A stretch of DNA of 64,000 nucleotides from Thalassotalea euphylliae (GCF_003390375.1 NZ_QUOT01000001.1:4154001-4218000), one strand, 5' to 3'; positions 44,101-46,319 are shown, numbered from the stretch's first letter. The notes: generated by a model from the letters alone, not told the origin. Translations and numbers: made by a program.

Positions 44101-46319
44101 TAACCGATGAAGACGGTACCTTTATCGCGGCCAGTTTAGCTATTAGTGTTAATGATGTTGCTCCAGCACTAACGATTTCCGGCGATTTAGTGGTTGATGA
44201 AGGCAGCACTTACACCTTAAACCTATCTAATCTAATTGACCCGGGTAGCAATGATACGGTCACGGAATACTTGATTGACTGGGGCGATGGTTCACCAGTC
44301 GAATCGGTAGCGAGTTTAGGTGATCACCCGCATGTCTTTAGCGATGGTCCAAACGCTAGTACGATTTCCGTCAGTATTGTTAATACCGAGGGAACCTTCC
44401 CTGCAGGCACGATTGATATTACCGTTAATAACGTTGCACCAGATACCACAGCAACTGGTGCTAATACGGTTGATGTTAATGCCCTTTACACATTAACGCT
44501 AAGCGACATTGTTGATCCCGGTGATGATACTTTGGTTGCCAATGGTATTAGCGTTGATTGGGGCGATGGCACGACTGAGTCATTTAATAATGTCGGTGAT
44601 TTCACTCATACCTATATAGCAGCGGGTGATTTTACTATCAGTGTTAGCCTTGAAGATGAAGATGGCGTCTTTACTGATGTGGCGACCAAAAATGTCACTG
44701 TTGAAGATACCTTCACGCCACCAACAGGGAGCGGTAATATGCCAGAATTTAGCTTACGCAATGATACGGTAATGCTGGATTTAGCCGTCAACAGCAGTGA
44801 ACCTATCAATGAGGTACTGGTCGACTGGGGTGATGGTTCGCCAGTAGAATCTTTCCCTGATACCTCGGCATTGACACATCAATATGCAGATTTAGGCTTG
44901 TTCGATGTTAGCGTGCAAGTGGTGACCGACTCAGGTACGTTTGATTTAGGCGTTATCGACAATATTGATGTCGGTTTAAAAGTGGGCGAAGCGGCGCAGT
45001 TCTTAAGTTTCTTCGATCCGTTGGGATGGCAAAATAGCTGGACTACGGAAGGTTTGGCGATTGAACATAAAGCGCAAACTGATAATGCGGCTGAAGCTTG
45101 GACGCTAGCGTCATTTGTTGGCTTTGATTCTTGGCAGCTACCCGGACAGGATATTGCACTGGGTGATTTGGGGGTTAGCGGTAACACCTCGCTCACTAGT
45201 CCTGTATTCCAAGAGCTTGACGGCACAGAGGGTTTGCGAATCTCGCTAACCGATGCGGCGTTTAATGGCTCGCTCACCTTTACCAACCTATTTGCCAATG
45301 AAAGTGCTGGTCTGCATGAAGCGGCGAGAATCCAATTATTGGCAGATGATGGCAGTTTAATTGAAGAAATGATGGTTTTAGGTGAAGCAGACGGTAATGT
45401 CGACGTTAGCTTTGCCACTAATCAGGCGTTTAGCTATGTCGTCTTTAATGCTGGCGCATACGATGGCAGTAACTTTATCTATGGCAGTTATGCAGACGAT
45501 AGCAGCGCTGCGGCAGCAGGCGAACCGAATACTGGCAGCGATTTCTATATTGATTATCTCCAATTTGGCTATCGACCTGCATCTGACCAAGCAAGCGAAT
45601 TTGCCAATAGCACAGCGCTTAGCCAACCAACCTCAATTAGCTTATCTAAGGACTTTGAAGCAATTCCAGATAAAGGTGGATTGAAGGAAAGTAATGTTGA
45701 TTTGCAGAGCGTTAGTGATTCAGAAAAGTCTAATGCAGCAAGCCTACATAGCTTTGATGTTAAGTTTGATTACGACTCGTTGTTAGCAGGCGAGGTTGTT
45801 CGCCAAAGTGATGCTCATTTACCTGAGAAAGTTGATGACTCAGGTAAAGCCTTTGCGGCAAACCTACACAGCTTTGATGTTAAGTTTGATTATGACTCGC
45901 TGGCAGCGGGTGAGGTTGTTCGCCAAAGTGATGCTGATTTACCTGAGAAAGTTGATGACTCAGGAAAAGCCTTTGCTCCAAACCTACATAGTTTTGATGT
46001 TACGTTTGATTATGACTCGCTGGCAGCAGGCGAGGTTGTTCGCCAAAGTGATGCAAATGTGCCACAGCAACAGATTGATGGAGACAAGGAGAGCGCTGAA
46101 AGTGATCACACATTCGACGTTACATTCGATTTTAACCGAGTAATGAGTACAGAAAGCAAAGCCACTGATAATGTTGAAATGGTTGCTAAGTTAGCGGCAA
46201 CTAAAGGCTCGCCATTACTGGAACTACCAGAACTTGTTGAATATGCAAATGCTGAAACCATCCCTTGGGAAGACCAATTGATTGATCGTTATGATGATTT
46301 CCAAATGTGGTTAAGATAG
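20124..46319 (+). CDS. Giant modular surface/secreted protein (about 8,731 aa): DUF4347, 8 seven-repeat propellers, PKD and Calx-beta arrays
   Basis: One uninterrupted frame of 26.2 kb. Order: a DUF4347-type domain (about residues 10-200); eight propeller-like blocks of seven repeats each, interleaved with eight copies of a 'DSxxFDGG...QIGVSG...ALLxNxxYxN' beta-domain; a cadherin/Big-like domain; 7 PKD-like domains; 11 Calx-beta-like domains; about 17 PKD-like domains; a unique C-terminal domain; and 40-residue tandem repeats. I saw cysteines only in the first 170 residues, and no RTX nonapeptides. The protein is acidic and rich in Asp, Gly and Asn, fitting calcium-stabilised extracellular modules. 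GTG 20124 has GGAG six bases upstream; ATG 20112 and TTG 20100 lack one. Type I secretion genes follow, so export by that route and a role in adhesion or biofilm are inferred. The lack of frameshifts over 26 kb argues for selection. Confidence 0.93.
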   Translation: MSAFNSYSALYPQTTNQALTATNVVFIAGDLAHSDYLLGELAATNQIHFFNHFVELFSQLDQVISTQSSVHLHIFCHGQSGHLQLGDNKLDARALADYAEVILPTPIFNVTAVHFYACQLAKGVLGQAFIRQLQSICQCPVYASSDKLGNAALGGQWQFTSFSDWLNVRLNAHLNEQVDDYFDSTLEQQLSTPILPASAMAHYPGLLDPLTDERVVNTVTESTQQNAHTSVLADGSYVTVWQSIRESGTWGIYAQRFSAEGGPIGHEFAVNQTFDNNQTNPRIAGLNDGSFVIVWDGSGVGDGSGVFMRRFDASGNPLSDELLVNEEVSDEQDSADIVALSDGKFVVVWRDDTPTLDASADGVIGRLFNADMSAASSEFLINSTTAGVQFEARVDATAGGFAVTWVSPGLTGGNSNDIAAQRFDNNAALVGSEISVSLQTGSQRRPDIAYFSDGGFVVTWWDDQGLDGSIHGVYAQVFDNTGTPTTGLFLVNNTTSSNQDLPSIAVLGNDNFVIAWDGNGTGDSNGVFYREYQQDGTPIGTEQLANSTTAGTQSLPSVTALSGSNFLIDWTDSALDGAGSTAVQRLFGDLASFTGQANPQVLDFVSNITFDENTVNAAPQILDIAVAVVDSDSSDFDGGSLSFEYIVGGSEDNLTIRNQGNGANQISVSGNTVSYEGTAIGTIAADGLTGNSLVIDLNANANPTSVEALLENIQYQNTSQSPQPQRTLSLRLTDGDGGGSQNVTTVINVTQVNDSTVSAGPTSIVNTYFNSTQENADIAAFDDGSFIIAWDSFSQNDANTYGIHAQRYSADGTPIGIELQINQSDHGFTDTSQRLPSVATFADGSFMIAWEGVGGFGDDASGIFGRIFNADGTPASDDFQLNEFTSSTQDLVELTRLSDGNVAAVWRSFGVDGSSWGVTGRIYTPAGTPVTSEFVINTTTTSSQLDPSIDAYNGGYLVSWHAEGLTGGNSNDIVSQRINNNGTLDGTEIVANLGEAGSQIQATVAAYSDGSFIVVWSGVGTDDSNGVFGQRFDASNNPLGSIFRVNETTVNTQNQPEIAILDNGNFVVTWYSSNTGDVFRREFAADGTPIDSEVRVNNTFTSNTQQLPVIAHTGGNNYAIAYQSNGGEDGNSSTILLDLFGSFNQQSNPLVVGFETEYTFSESGVNAAPVILEIGISVTDIDSANFDGGNLTAGYNIGGGSEDQLGVRDEGNNPAQIGVSGTTVSFGGTAIGTIVLDGSNGTPLSINLNANATPAAVEALLENLTYQNTSQSPTESRGVSVRLTDGDGGASANQFSIINVNADPDSTPSTSGPSVVNSYFNSTQQRPGVDGFDDGSYIIVWESYGQADVSTGFASIHGQRYNAQGNPIGVELLINQNEIPFINTSEITPDVVTFADGSFVVAWRGAGNGDSVGIFAQRFDANSVPVGDTFLINQFTSSTQEAIQLTRLSDGNFAAVWHSNGGDGSGWGISGRIYQPDGTPVTNEFVVNNFTSSSQFFPTVSAYNGGFVVGWESFGQTGGSDYDIIARQINNDGSFASGDIDVSLGQSGDQRNTHVSAQSDGSFVMVWEDRSGASDGNGYAIVGQRFDSAGSPVGSQFLVNQTFSGNQQVPEVSYLANGNFVVTWYDRASSDVQRREFDSNGNAIDGQQTVNIPGFSSTQNNPAISHLGNSNYVIAFDSNGGEDGNGTGVFQNLFGPSGLQSNPEISGFSGTTFLENDVNNAPQIIDPGVSLVDIDSANFDGGQLTLGYLQNARTDDQLGVFNEGNGLGQIGVSGNNISYSGTQIGTIQASNDGSNGGRLVIDLTANASLAAVEALLENLTYANTSQSPLTSRSLSLNLADGDGGSTGHIPFTIAITPSSESSESVFGVERINSYINSAQYDPRADSGSDGSYVVTWYSNGQDGSGQGIYAQRFDANGIALGREFQVSTSTGSTQGDPDVAVLTDGSFVIAWDGAGINDPGQGVHAQRFAADGTPLGAEFNLRALTDTSESSVALTALSDGKFAASWTDNSDIAIRLFNADGTPVADEFIANTTTTSSQFSSHIASFNGGFIATWISNGQTGGSSNDVVAQRFDNNGNPVGAEIDVFLGSGNQSVAQVAAFTDGSFVVAFQTDNDGSSSGVFVQRFNSDGTTNGSAIQANQTTVNQQGNPSVITLANGNFVVGWDGNGAGDSDGAFVREFDTNGDPINGEVLVSSTSVSSADTLNLVALGNTSNYLGVWADFNITSAGGSGWDIYQNIFGNSADFNRQANPILDDLINVRQIVQSNSAVPVHIDADVLLTDSDSANFDGGYLDLFHLTASDADDLLAIASTGTGTGQIQLTGNDVQYQGTSIGTLDSTENGTSGAGLRVDFNSNATAMAVQTLVESLTYASQNNVIGDQYLGLRISDGDGGVTGPMQIFIDHTTAINPPNLLVEDVEPSATFDEADVQNQLAIIDPAINFEYNGSNSLVNGRVELSFTSVSSFEDTLGVVNQGTGTGQIGVSGTDISFEGTNFATIDGVLDGQNGQDLTINLGANTTEQSVEALLEALGYGTTSDAPPSRTLSVFVADSGNQISNLSSIALAFNQDDTGSELLFDRDIINQFQTGNQVTPAAATLVGGGYVVVWESENAQDGNNGGIFAQRFNDVGEALGNEIQINERTFGDQQQPRVAGLSDGSFVVVWSGPLSDESSNTNVFAQRVAADGSLLGSEFQVNTLAANTQNEPFVTAIPSGGFVVSFTSNDGSLADISGDAVALRYFDNAGVPTGPETLANTSFAGSQNYAAMAATNSALLVAWNTSTGDDIDARIFNPANGNELVAEFQVNSTESGDIWIEPSVTALNDGSFLVIWGHFINEFDTNFWGFRGQRIGADGSFIGDEFIVNTAQTVWTSQDSAEVTTLANGNVMVVWGSSVGGGADNVYAQEFDVSGTTPTKIDGPLFVGNGPSTDHQNTVVAVGANSAAVIWSGFNLTTPTNSTYEIGQQLVGPAGDIVRQLNPDISNLPDTVSLAEDSGPQTFLAGVDLLDFDSADLDGGSLWLSVISGYGSLDEVQDAASQDNWSVRNQGTGTGEIGVSGSAISYQGTNIGTLVSDGQAGNPLQIDFNANATPDAVTALLQNITYANNSAGPVLNREVAIRISDGNGGSNSNQTFTLEVTPVADGSTAQGGDVLVNSYLPGNQTLPNITAFSQTTGDFNGYYVVTWQSDGAQDGSGNGIFAQIFSPDGTHYGNEVVVNTSTFGEQTLPIVVETANGFVIAWQDNNGVDSSGLGINARQFDFSGNPIGDEFIVNETTLSTQGAPGLIALNNGGFAATWQGNGDQTGNIDNSGAFLRLFDSNMLPTTGEILVNELATGTQSQVEVTQLANNTLAVTWQDSSGTINGRLYNLDGSPAGSEFTVPGNPGTEFDPDIVALSGGGFVVVYTNDSDGNSWGTYAQIYDNSANTVGDEFRVNDNVSGLQYQARIAATDNGGFVVAFYDTANPDRIVAKQFDATGERIDNQTTVNVGNVSTDQQPDVVGLPGGGFAVTWSGFNLETNPTNSTYGIFVRNFGSDGQFSADIGSLNLAGLPANISLDESDVPQLLIPSVDLDGGIGNNFDGGMLWINVIEGYGEAAQFPDSNQQDNFSVRDQGDGAGQIGVSGSTISIGGVAFATIVDDGQNGSRLAIEFNANATQEALTALIQNITYLNGSDGPANNRTISVRVNDGNGASTLNNMVNLTVNPIPDGATPQGDDIQVNTFEANDQQNSAVTELSDGSIVVVWRSNLQDGWQEGIVAQRFDSNGAPIGNEFIVNEYTPQGQNLPSVAAVNGGFVVAWQGRGESDTAGVHARLFDLNGVPQGGDFTLNDTLTSTQDMVNLTALANGGFAAVWDGNGAGDANGIFLRLFDANGNPTTSEILANEVATSTQTVPRISQLSDGKLAVVWLESGAVEGRLFNSDGTPFAGDFSIPGNPGNESEPAIAALNGGGFVVIYTNDTDGSSNGVYGQLLDNSGNLVGSEFRVNEATANGQSQPEVTATANGGFAVSYYTTNNPDRILVQQFDQDANLIDGPIVANQGNVSTDWEPNIAGLSGGGFVTTWSGFNQEDSNTNTYGIFMRLFGSDGQFVRSQAPEVQLAASAINFTENEVNFAPQTLIIGAGVADIDSTDFDGGQLVISRISSYGQGDQLGRQPFFPQDNLSIFDQGSNPGQIGLTGNAVFYSGVQIGTLASSGLNDSPLVVNFNANATAQGIEALLEAVNYRNISDAPEPTRTYSVRVTDGDGGSSFASSIDVNISQNLDGNEPTLVPERIANTTLAGSQALSAATALFDETTGELAGYVVTWQSGGEVFMRIYDADNNPIGSEIQVNQTTLNTQDNAQVQGLANGTFAVSWNSNGNDAQDASGDAIIARIFNNDGTVDAGASHGGNEFIVNTTTNSTQTNSQLAAMPNGNFIVVWQDNGGALGDGSGASIIAQRYDVDGNALGGEFRINTTTTGAQDLPDVAPLSPSGALPQGGYIVTWQSPDGSSDGVFAQVLDNNGNLVGPELAVNSITSGNQTNISVGGLANGDFVIVWQEPSVDLSGTGIYGQRFTFSGSDPVSVGQQFRVNDIQANSQTDPHIVGLDTGGFVVSYSQFDGSGDGIFIQEFDTNGQLIDRAQQVNQNTTSTQSQSALAALPNGGFLASWSSFNSPNSNDIQVQRFENQAPQVTDFGVQGNEDEVVTIDASLFINAFDDPEGEPLQQVQIITPPINGVLSFNGSPVTPGQLIDVVDLQNGTLSFLGNPNFNGIDQFIWSGSDGVNFADPAATNITLLPINDAPGLDVGSDDTGVEGIATNLFTHTINFADPDGDTFSISIDWGDSTPIQQISTDNTTVNTSHFYRDDGNYTVTVTVDDQAGQPNSVEQDSYNVVIDNVAPTLNLTGDNTVEQNATYSLTLGGVSDPGDDTVTQYSVDWGDGTVDIFDNVIAPLPEIVTHTYTEINSFTISVDLVDEDGTFEDVATKDIDVSAPAETITVDAGIDETINEGSAISRLVTFTDPTDQDPVGWNYEIDWGDGTVQTGLRSNDRDFNIFHQYADDGVYNVVVTVTDDAANQIGTDTFDVTVDDVIPTVSLFGATSVNEGSPLTLTGAIVDPGDDPVSEYVIDWGDGTVETITSDTFTSIDHTYADGPFGYTISVDVTNDDGTFLDAGSRFISVLNVVPTSTISGPTELDEGEEGTFTFGDITDPGVETVTSTVINWGDGTTTPYTGAGDYTHTFVDGNSLGNTIPNVRLEVTDEDGTHIAASQFVTINDVPPTLTISGAASADEGSTYTLSLSNLIDPGDDPVSEYLIDWGDGSAVQSVPISGSTNVDVDHIFADGPDSHTISVSIVNDDDTFPAGTLDVTINNVAPDTTATGADAVNVNDLYTLTLGTIVDPGDDTIVTNGITVDWGDGTVETLSSVGDVTHTYAGDGLFTISVDLQDEDGIFTNVASKDVTVTVPGPLPFINVADLVVSEDGGTADFTLRLSDTSTQTVTVEVDAASGTASVASPSFSRDATFSSTILVTFNPGDTEQLVQIPIVNDTSNEQNRESFFINLANATNAIIGRSEVTGTIIDNEVIPGTAPVIRVNDVIVDESRAEAIFVLELDRPTSSTVTVDYTTQNASALSGSDYTAVSGTASFDPGEMVQNISVPLINDSLAETLETFNLLLSNVSNGVLTDAIGTATIDASDQAVSALPVISVADSIISEDGGFVELAIRLSAPSADVVSVSYTNSNGTATSGSPNFVVDAVLPNAELLNFAPGETLKTIRIPITNDTSNEQQGEVVFFNLFDEVNATLERTENAITIIDNETSLTGLPVIQIADMVVDENSAEVIFTLELDRASTDTVTVDYTTQNGSAESGLDYVAVSGTASFSPFEMVQNVRVPLINDSLAETLETFNLVLSNASNGLLTDAIGTATIDENDQALAALPVISVDDTTVSEDNGYVELVVRLSAPSSQTVSVTYANSNATGTSGSPNFVVDAVLPNAETLNFAPGETVKTIRLPVVNDTSNEQQREVVFLNLSGEVNATLERTENTITIIDNETSLTGLPVIQIADMVVDENTAEAVFSLELDRASAETVTVDYTTQNGSAESGLDYVAVSGTASFSPLEMVQNVRVPLINDSLAETLETFNLVLSNATNGLLTDAIGTATIDENDQALAALPVISVDDTTVSEDNGYVELVVRLSAPSSQTVSVTYANSNATGTSGSPNFVVDAVLPNAETLNFAPGETVKTIRLPVVNDTSNEQQREVVFLNLSGEVNATLERTENAITIIDNETGLTGLPVIQIADMVVDEGTAEAVFSLELDRASADTVTVDYTTQNGSAESGLDYVAVSGTASFSPFEMVQNVRVPLINDSLAETLETFNLVLSNATNGVLTDSVGTASIDKNDQATVSTPIISVADTTVSEDHGYVELVVRLSAPSTQTVSVSYSNSDGTGTSGSPNFVVDAILPNTETLNFAPGETVKTIRLPIVNDTSNEQQREVVFLNLFNEVNATLERSENTITIVDNDNATGLPAILLSDPIVDEASSEVVFVLELTRPSADTVTFDYATAADTADTNDFIPVSGTASFRPFEVVQTVRVPLINDSLAETQEQFHLQISNVNGAIFADEMATATIAASDQAIASTPTLFADDAFAYESDGYIEFVVQLTVPSASEVTVSYNAVAGTATVNTPNFVTDVVFPGAEELRFAPGETVKTIRLPIVDDTSLEPDETFSLVLFNAANADISTTPIVGTILEDGGATAPLAMSPAGDQTINEGDTLSLDIDFTDGRDAAFDGWRYSVDWDNDGIEDESGEVAPGSTSFNLTRFFADDQAASDITVNLFDSGSEEIATQTFSLTVENVIPTLPLSGNDDVVAGTPYTLALGAIVDPGDDTIIADGITVDWGDGTVETFSSVGDVTHTYAAAGDFTISISLEDEDGQFSDVATKAVTVNAPAATVDVVPQADVNINEGDNFTRTINFTDGEDNGAAGWTVDIDWDGDGNADQSFATTTTNFDISNTFDDGDASPTVTVTVTDEAGESDSESFTVNVANVAPTAAIAGNANVDEGSTYTLTLGDIVDPGDDAVTNAVINWGDGTSTPYTGAGDYDHIFADGDTTPTIELEVTDEDDTFIAASLSISVDDVAPTLTIAGDLAVDEGSTYTLNLSNLIDPGTNDTVTEYLIDWGDGSPVESVASLGDHPHIFSDGPNARTISVSIVNNDGTFPAGTLDITVNNVAPTAAISGDANVDEGSTYTLTLGDIVDPGDDTVTNAVINWGDGTSTPYTGAGDYDHIFADGDTTPTIELEVTDEDDTFIAASLSISVDDVAPTLTIAGDLTVDEGSTYTLNLSNLIDPGTNDTVTEYLIDWDDGSAVESVASLGDHPHIYSDGPNARTISVSIVNTEGTFPAGTLDITVNNVAPDTTATGADTTIQNTLYTLTLGAIVDPGEDTIITNGITVDWGDGTVESFNSVGDVTHTYVITGDFTISVSLEDEDGLFSDVATKAVTVNAPASTVDVAAQADANINEGDTFTRTINFTDGEDNGTAGWTVDIDWDGDGNADQSFATTNNSFDISNTFADGNAAPTVTVTVTDEAGESDSESFTVNVANVAPTAAISGDASIDEGSTYTLTLGDIVDPGDDTVTNAVINWGDGSTTPYTGAGDYNHVFADGVSGATVVLLVTDEDDTFIAASLNITINDVSPSVQLSGDASVDEGSTYTLSLSNLADPGDDPVSEYLIDWGDGSPVESVASLGGYNHVYADGDENHTISVTIVNDDGVFPAAGTLDVTVNNVAPDTTATGANTAIQNALYTLTLGAIIDPGDDTIITNGITVDWGDGSVESFNSIGDVTHTYVSTGDFTISVSLEDEDGLFSDVATKAVTVNAPATSVDVVAQGDANINEGDTFTRTINFTDGEDNGTAGWTVDIDWDGDGNADQSFATTNNSFDISNSFDDGDASPTVTVTVTDEAGESDSESFTVNVANVAPTAAISGDASVNEGGTYTLTLGDIVDPGDDTVTNAVINWGDGTNTPYTGAGDYNHIFADGDTTPTIELEVTDEDGTFIAASLAISVNDVAPALTISGDLVVDEGSTYTLNLSNLIDPGSNDTVTEYLIDWGDGSPVESVASLGDHPHVFSDGPNASTISVSIVNTEGTFPAGTIDITVNNVAPDTTATGANTVDVNALYTLTLSDIVDPGDDTLVANGISVDWGDGTTESFNNVGDFTHTYIAAGDFTISVSLEDEDGVFTDVATKNVTVEDTFTPPTGSGNMPEFSLRNDTVMLDLAVNSSEPINEVLVDWGDGSPVESFPDTSALTHQYADLGLFDVSVQVVTDSGTFDLGVIDNIDVGLKVGEAAQFLSFFDPLGWQNSWTTEGLAIEHKAQTDNAAEAWTLASFVGFDSWQLPGQDIALGDLGVSGNTSLTSPVFQELDGTEGLRISLTDAAFNGSLTFTNLFANESAGLHEAARIQLLADDGSLIEEMMVLGEADGNVDVSFATNQAFSYVVFNAGAYDGSNFIYGSYADDSSAAAAGEPNTGSDFYIDYLQFGYRPASDQASEFANSTALSQPTSISLSKDFEAIPDKGGLKESNVDLQSVSDSEKSNAASLHSFDVKFDYDSLLAGEVVRQSDAHLPEKVDDSGKAFAANLHSFDVKFDYDSLAAGEVVRQSDADLPEKVDDSGKAFAPNLHSFDVTFDYDSLAAGEVVRQSDANVPQQQIDGDKESAESDHTFDVTFDFNRVMSTESKATDNVEMVAKLAATKGSPLLELPELVEYANAETIPWEDQLIDRYDDFQMWLR
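20150..20735 (+). other. DUF4347-type N-terminal domain with His-Gly and Ala-Cys motifs
   Basis: This region encodes roughly residues 10-205. A hydrophobic strand leads into 'HIFCHGQSGHL' (His77) and a second one into 'VHFYACQLAKG' (Cys118; numbering from the GTG). This is the DUF4347 pattern often found at the N-terminus of very large surface proteins. The His-Gly and Ala-Cys pair, each after a beta-strand, is also how clan CD (caspase-fold) peptidases present their catalytic dyad. Peptidase activity is inference only. Confidence 0.72.
20755..21924 (+). repeat. Propeller block 1 (7 repeats)
   Basis: Seven repeats of about 50-57 residues share the core 'LxDGxFVVxWxS...GIxAQRFDxxGxPxGxE' with a trailing 'VNxxTxxxQ'. 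Core strands in order begin ADGSYVTVW, NDGSFVIVW, SDGKFVVVW, AGGFAVTW, SDGGFVVTW, GNDNFVIAW, SGSNFLIDW. A seven-unit count suits a closed beta-propeller. Confidence 0.75.
21925..22398 (+). repeat. Interleaved beta-domain copy 1
   Basis: About 155 residues with 'FDENTVNAAPQI', 'DSDSSDFDGGSL', 'QISVSGNTVSYEGTAIGT', 'VEALLENIQYQNTS' and 'RLTDGDGG'. This domain type recurs eight times in the protein and is common in large marine bacterial surface proteins. I do not know an experimentally assigned function. Confidence 0.7.
22399..23576 (+). repeat. Propeller block 2 (7 repeats)
   Basis: Core strands: DDGSFIIAW, ADGSFMIAW, SDGNVAAVW, NGGYLVSW, SDGSFIVVW, DNGNFVVTW and GGNNYAIAY. The last repeat ends 'LLDLFGSF', matching the 'LFG' closing signature seen at the end of most blocks. 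Confidence 0.75.
23577..24054 (+). repeat. Interleaved beta-domain copy 2
   Basis: Same domain type as copy 1, with 'DIDSANFDGGNL', 'QIGVSGTTVSFGGTAIGT', 'VEALLENLTYQNTSQSP' and 'VRLTDGDGG'. Confidence 0.7.
24055..25230 (+). repeat. Propeller block 3 (7 repeats)
   Basis: Core strands: DDGSYIIVW, ADGSFVVAW, SDGNFAAVW, NGGFVVGW, SDGSFVMVW, ANGNFVVTW and GNSNYVIAF. It ends 'FQNLFGPSG'. Repeat-by-repeat it is closest to block 2, as expected from block duplication. Confidence 0.75.
25231..25712 (+). repeat. Interleaved beta-domain copy 3
   Basis: Same domain type, with 'DIDSANFDGGQL', 'QIGVSGNNISYSGTQIGT', 'VEALLENLTYANTSQSP' and 'LADGDGG'. Confidence 0.7.
25713..26875 (+). repeat. Propeller block 4 (7 repeats)
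   Basis: Core strands: SDGSYVVTW, TDGSFVIAW, SDGKFAASW, NGGFIATW, TDGSFVVAF, ANGNFVVGW and NTSNYLGVW. It ends 'YQNIFGNSAD'. Confidence 0.75.
26876..27835 (+). repeat. Interleaved beta-domains copies 4 and 5 in tandem
   Basis: Two copies lie back to back with no propeller between them, the only break in the alternation. Copy 4 has 'DSDSANFDGGYL' and 'VQTLVESLTYASQN'. Copy 5 has 'QIGVSGTDISFEGTNFAT' and 'VEALLEALGYGTTS' but has lost the 'FDGG' motif. Confidence 0.68.
27836..29035 (+). repeat. Propeller block 5 (7 repeats)
   Basis: Core strands: VGGGYVVVW, SDGSFVVVW, PSGGFVVSF, TNSALLVAW, NDGSFLVIW, ANGNVMVVW and GANSAAVIW. It ends 'GQQLVGPAGD'. From this block on, 'WSGFN' marks the last repeat. 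Confidence 0.73.
29036..29530 (+). repeat. Interleaved beta-domain copy 6
   Basis: Same type, with a longer insert after 'DFDSADLDGGSLWLSVISGYG', then 'EIGVSGSAISYQGTNIGT' and 'VTALLQNITYANNS'. The insert is shared with copies 7 and 8, defining a subgroup. Confidence 0.7.
29531..30705 (+). repeat. Propeller block 6 (7 repeats)
   Basis: Core strands: FNGYYVVTW, ANGFVIAW, NNGGFAATW, ANNTLAVTW, SGGGFVVVY, DNGGFVVAF and PGGGFAVTW. It ends 'IFVRNFGSDGQ'. Confidence 0.73.
30706..31220 (+). repeat. Interleaved beta-domain copy 7
   Basis: Same type as copy 6, with 'NNFDGGMLWINVIEGYGE', 'QIGVSGSTISIGGVAFAT' and 'LTALIQNITYLNGS'. Confidence 0.7.
31221..32350 (+). repeat. Propeller block 7 (7 repeats)
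   Basis: Core strands: SDGSIVVVW, NGGFVVAW, ANGGFAAVW, SDGKLAVVW, NGGGFVVIY, ANGGFAVSY and SGGGFVTTW. It is closest to block 6, repeat for repeat, including the 'FxIPGNPGxExxPxIxAL' linker. Confidence 0.74.
32351..32870 (+). repeat. Interleaved beta-domain copy 8
   Basis: Same type as copies 6 and 7, with 'DIDSTDFDGGQL', 'QIGLTGNAVFYSGVQIGT' and 'IEALLEAVNYRNIS'. Confidence 0.7.
32871..34062 (+). repeat. Propeller block 8 (7 repeats)
   Basis: Core strands: LAGYVVTW, ANGTFAVSW, PNGNFIVVW, PQGGYIVTW, ANGDFVIVW, DTGGFVVSY and PNGGFLASW. It is the last block and is followed not by the interleaved domain but by a cadherin/Big-like domain. Confidence 0.74.
34063..34425 (+). other. Cadherin/Big-like domain
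   Basis: About 120 residues with 'EDEVVTIDASLFINAFDDPEGE', split here as two motifs EDEVVTID and DPEGEPL, then 'GTLSFLGNPNFNGIDQFIW' and 'SDGVNFADPAATNITLLPINDAP'. This is the tandem bacterial Ig/cadherin-like layout that commonly precedes repeat arrays in adhesins. Confidence 0.65.
34426..36404 (+). repeat. PKD-like array 1 (7 domains)
   Basis: Seven domains of about 90-97 residues carry the PKD hallmark 'DWGDG' (or NWGDG/DWGDS), then 'HxYxDxGxYTxxVxVxDxxG'. They diverge more from each other than do the domains of array 2. The last three resemble types Y, Z and W of array 2, in the order Y-Z-W. Confidence 0.8.
36405..40230 (+). repeat. Calx-beta-like array (11 domains, alternating two types)
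   Basis: Each domain has about 115-120 residues, with 'VSED' or 'VDEN' near the start, 'FxPGE...IxVPLINDSLxE' or 'NDTSNEQ' in the second half and a 'TIIDN' or 'TIDxxDQ' end. Domains alternate between an 'IADMVVDE' type and an 'ISVxDTTVSED' type. Pairs repeat with a period of 699 bases (units starting 37461, 38160 and 38859), and the DNA of these pairs is nearly identical over long runs. Calx-beta domains usually bind calcium. Confidence 0.82.
40231..44974 (+). repeat. PKD-like array 2 (about 17 domains, four-type higher-order repeat)
   Basis: Domains of about 90-100 residues carry 'DWGDG' or 'DWDGDG'. Four types recur: W ('TLGAIVDPGDDTI'), X ('NINEGDTFTRTINFTDGEDNG'), Y ('DEGSTYTLTLGDIVDPG') and Z ('TYTLNLSNLIDPG'). 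After a first divergent domain the order is WXYZ-YZ-WXYZ-WXYZ-W and a last divergent domain. The full WXYZ unit is about 1.1 kb. DNA similarity between units is very high. Confidence 0.8.
44975..45600 (+). other. Unique C-terminal domain of the giant protein
   Basis: About 205 non-repetitive residues, with 'FDPLGWQNSW', 'FVGFDSWQLPGQDIAL' and a run near 'YDGSNFIYGSYADD' and 'GSDFYIDYLQFGY'. The Asp-rich ends suggest a calcium-supported beta-sandwich, perhaps a ligand-binding head. I do not recognise the family. Confidence 0.55.
45741..46143 (+). repeat. 120-bp (40-residue) tandem repeats near the C-terminus
   Basis: Units start at 45741, 45861, 45981 and, diverged, 46101, an exact 120-base period. 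The residue core is 'LHSFDVKFDYDSLAAGEVVRQ' in pieces, followed by 'SDADLPEKVDDSGKAF'. The first three units are nearly identical in DNA. The unit is in frame, so copy number can change without breaking the gene. Confidence 0.88.

Noticed and set aside
36405..44974. Regularly spaced repeats considered as a CRISPR array
   Set aside because: Repeat units are 270-1,100 bases, in frame and coding. There are no short direct repeats with unique spacers and no cas genes.
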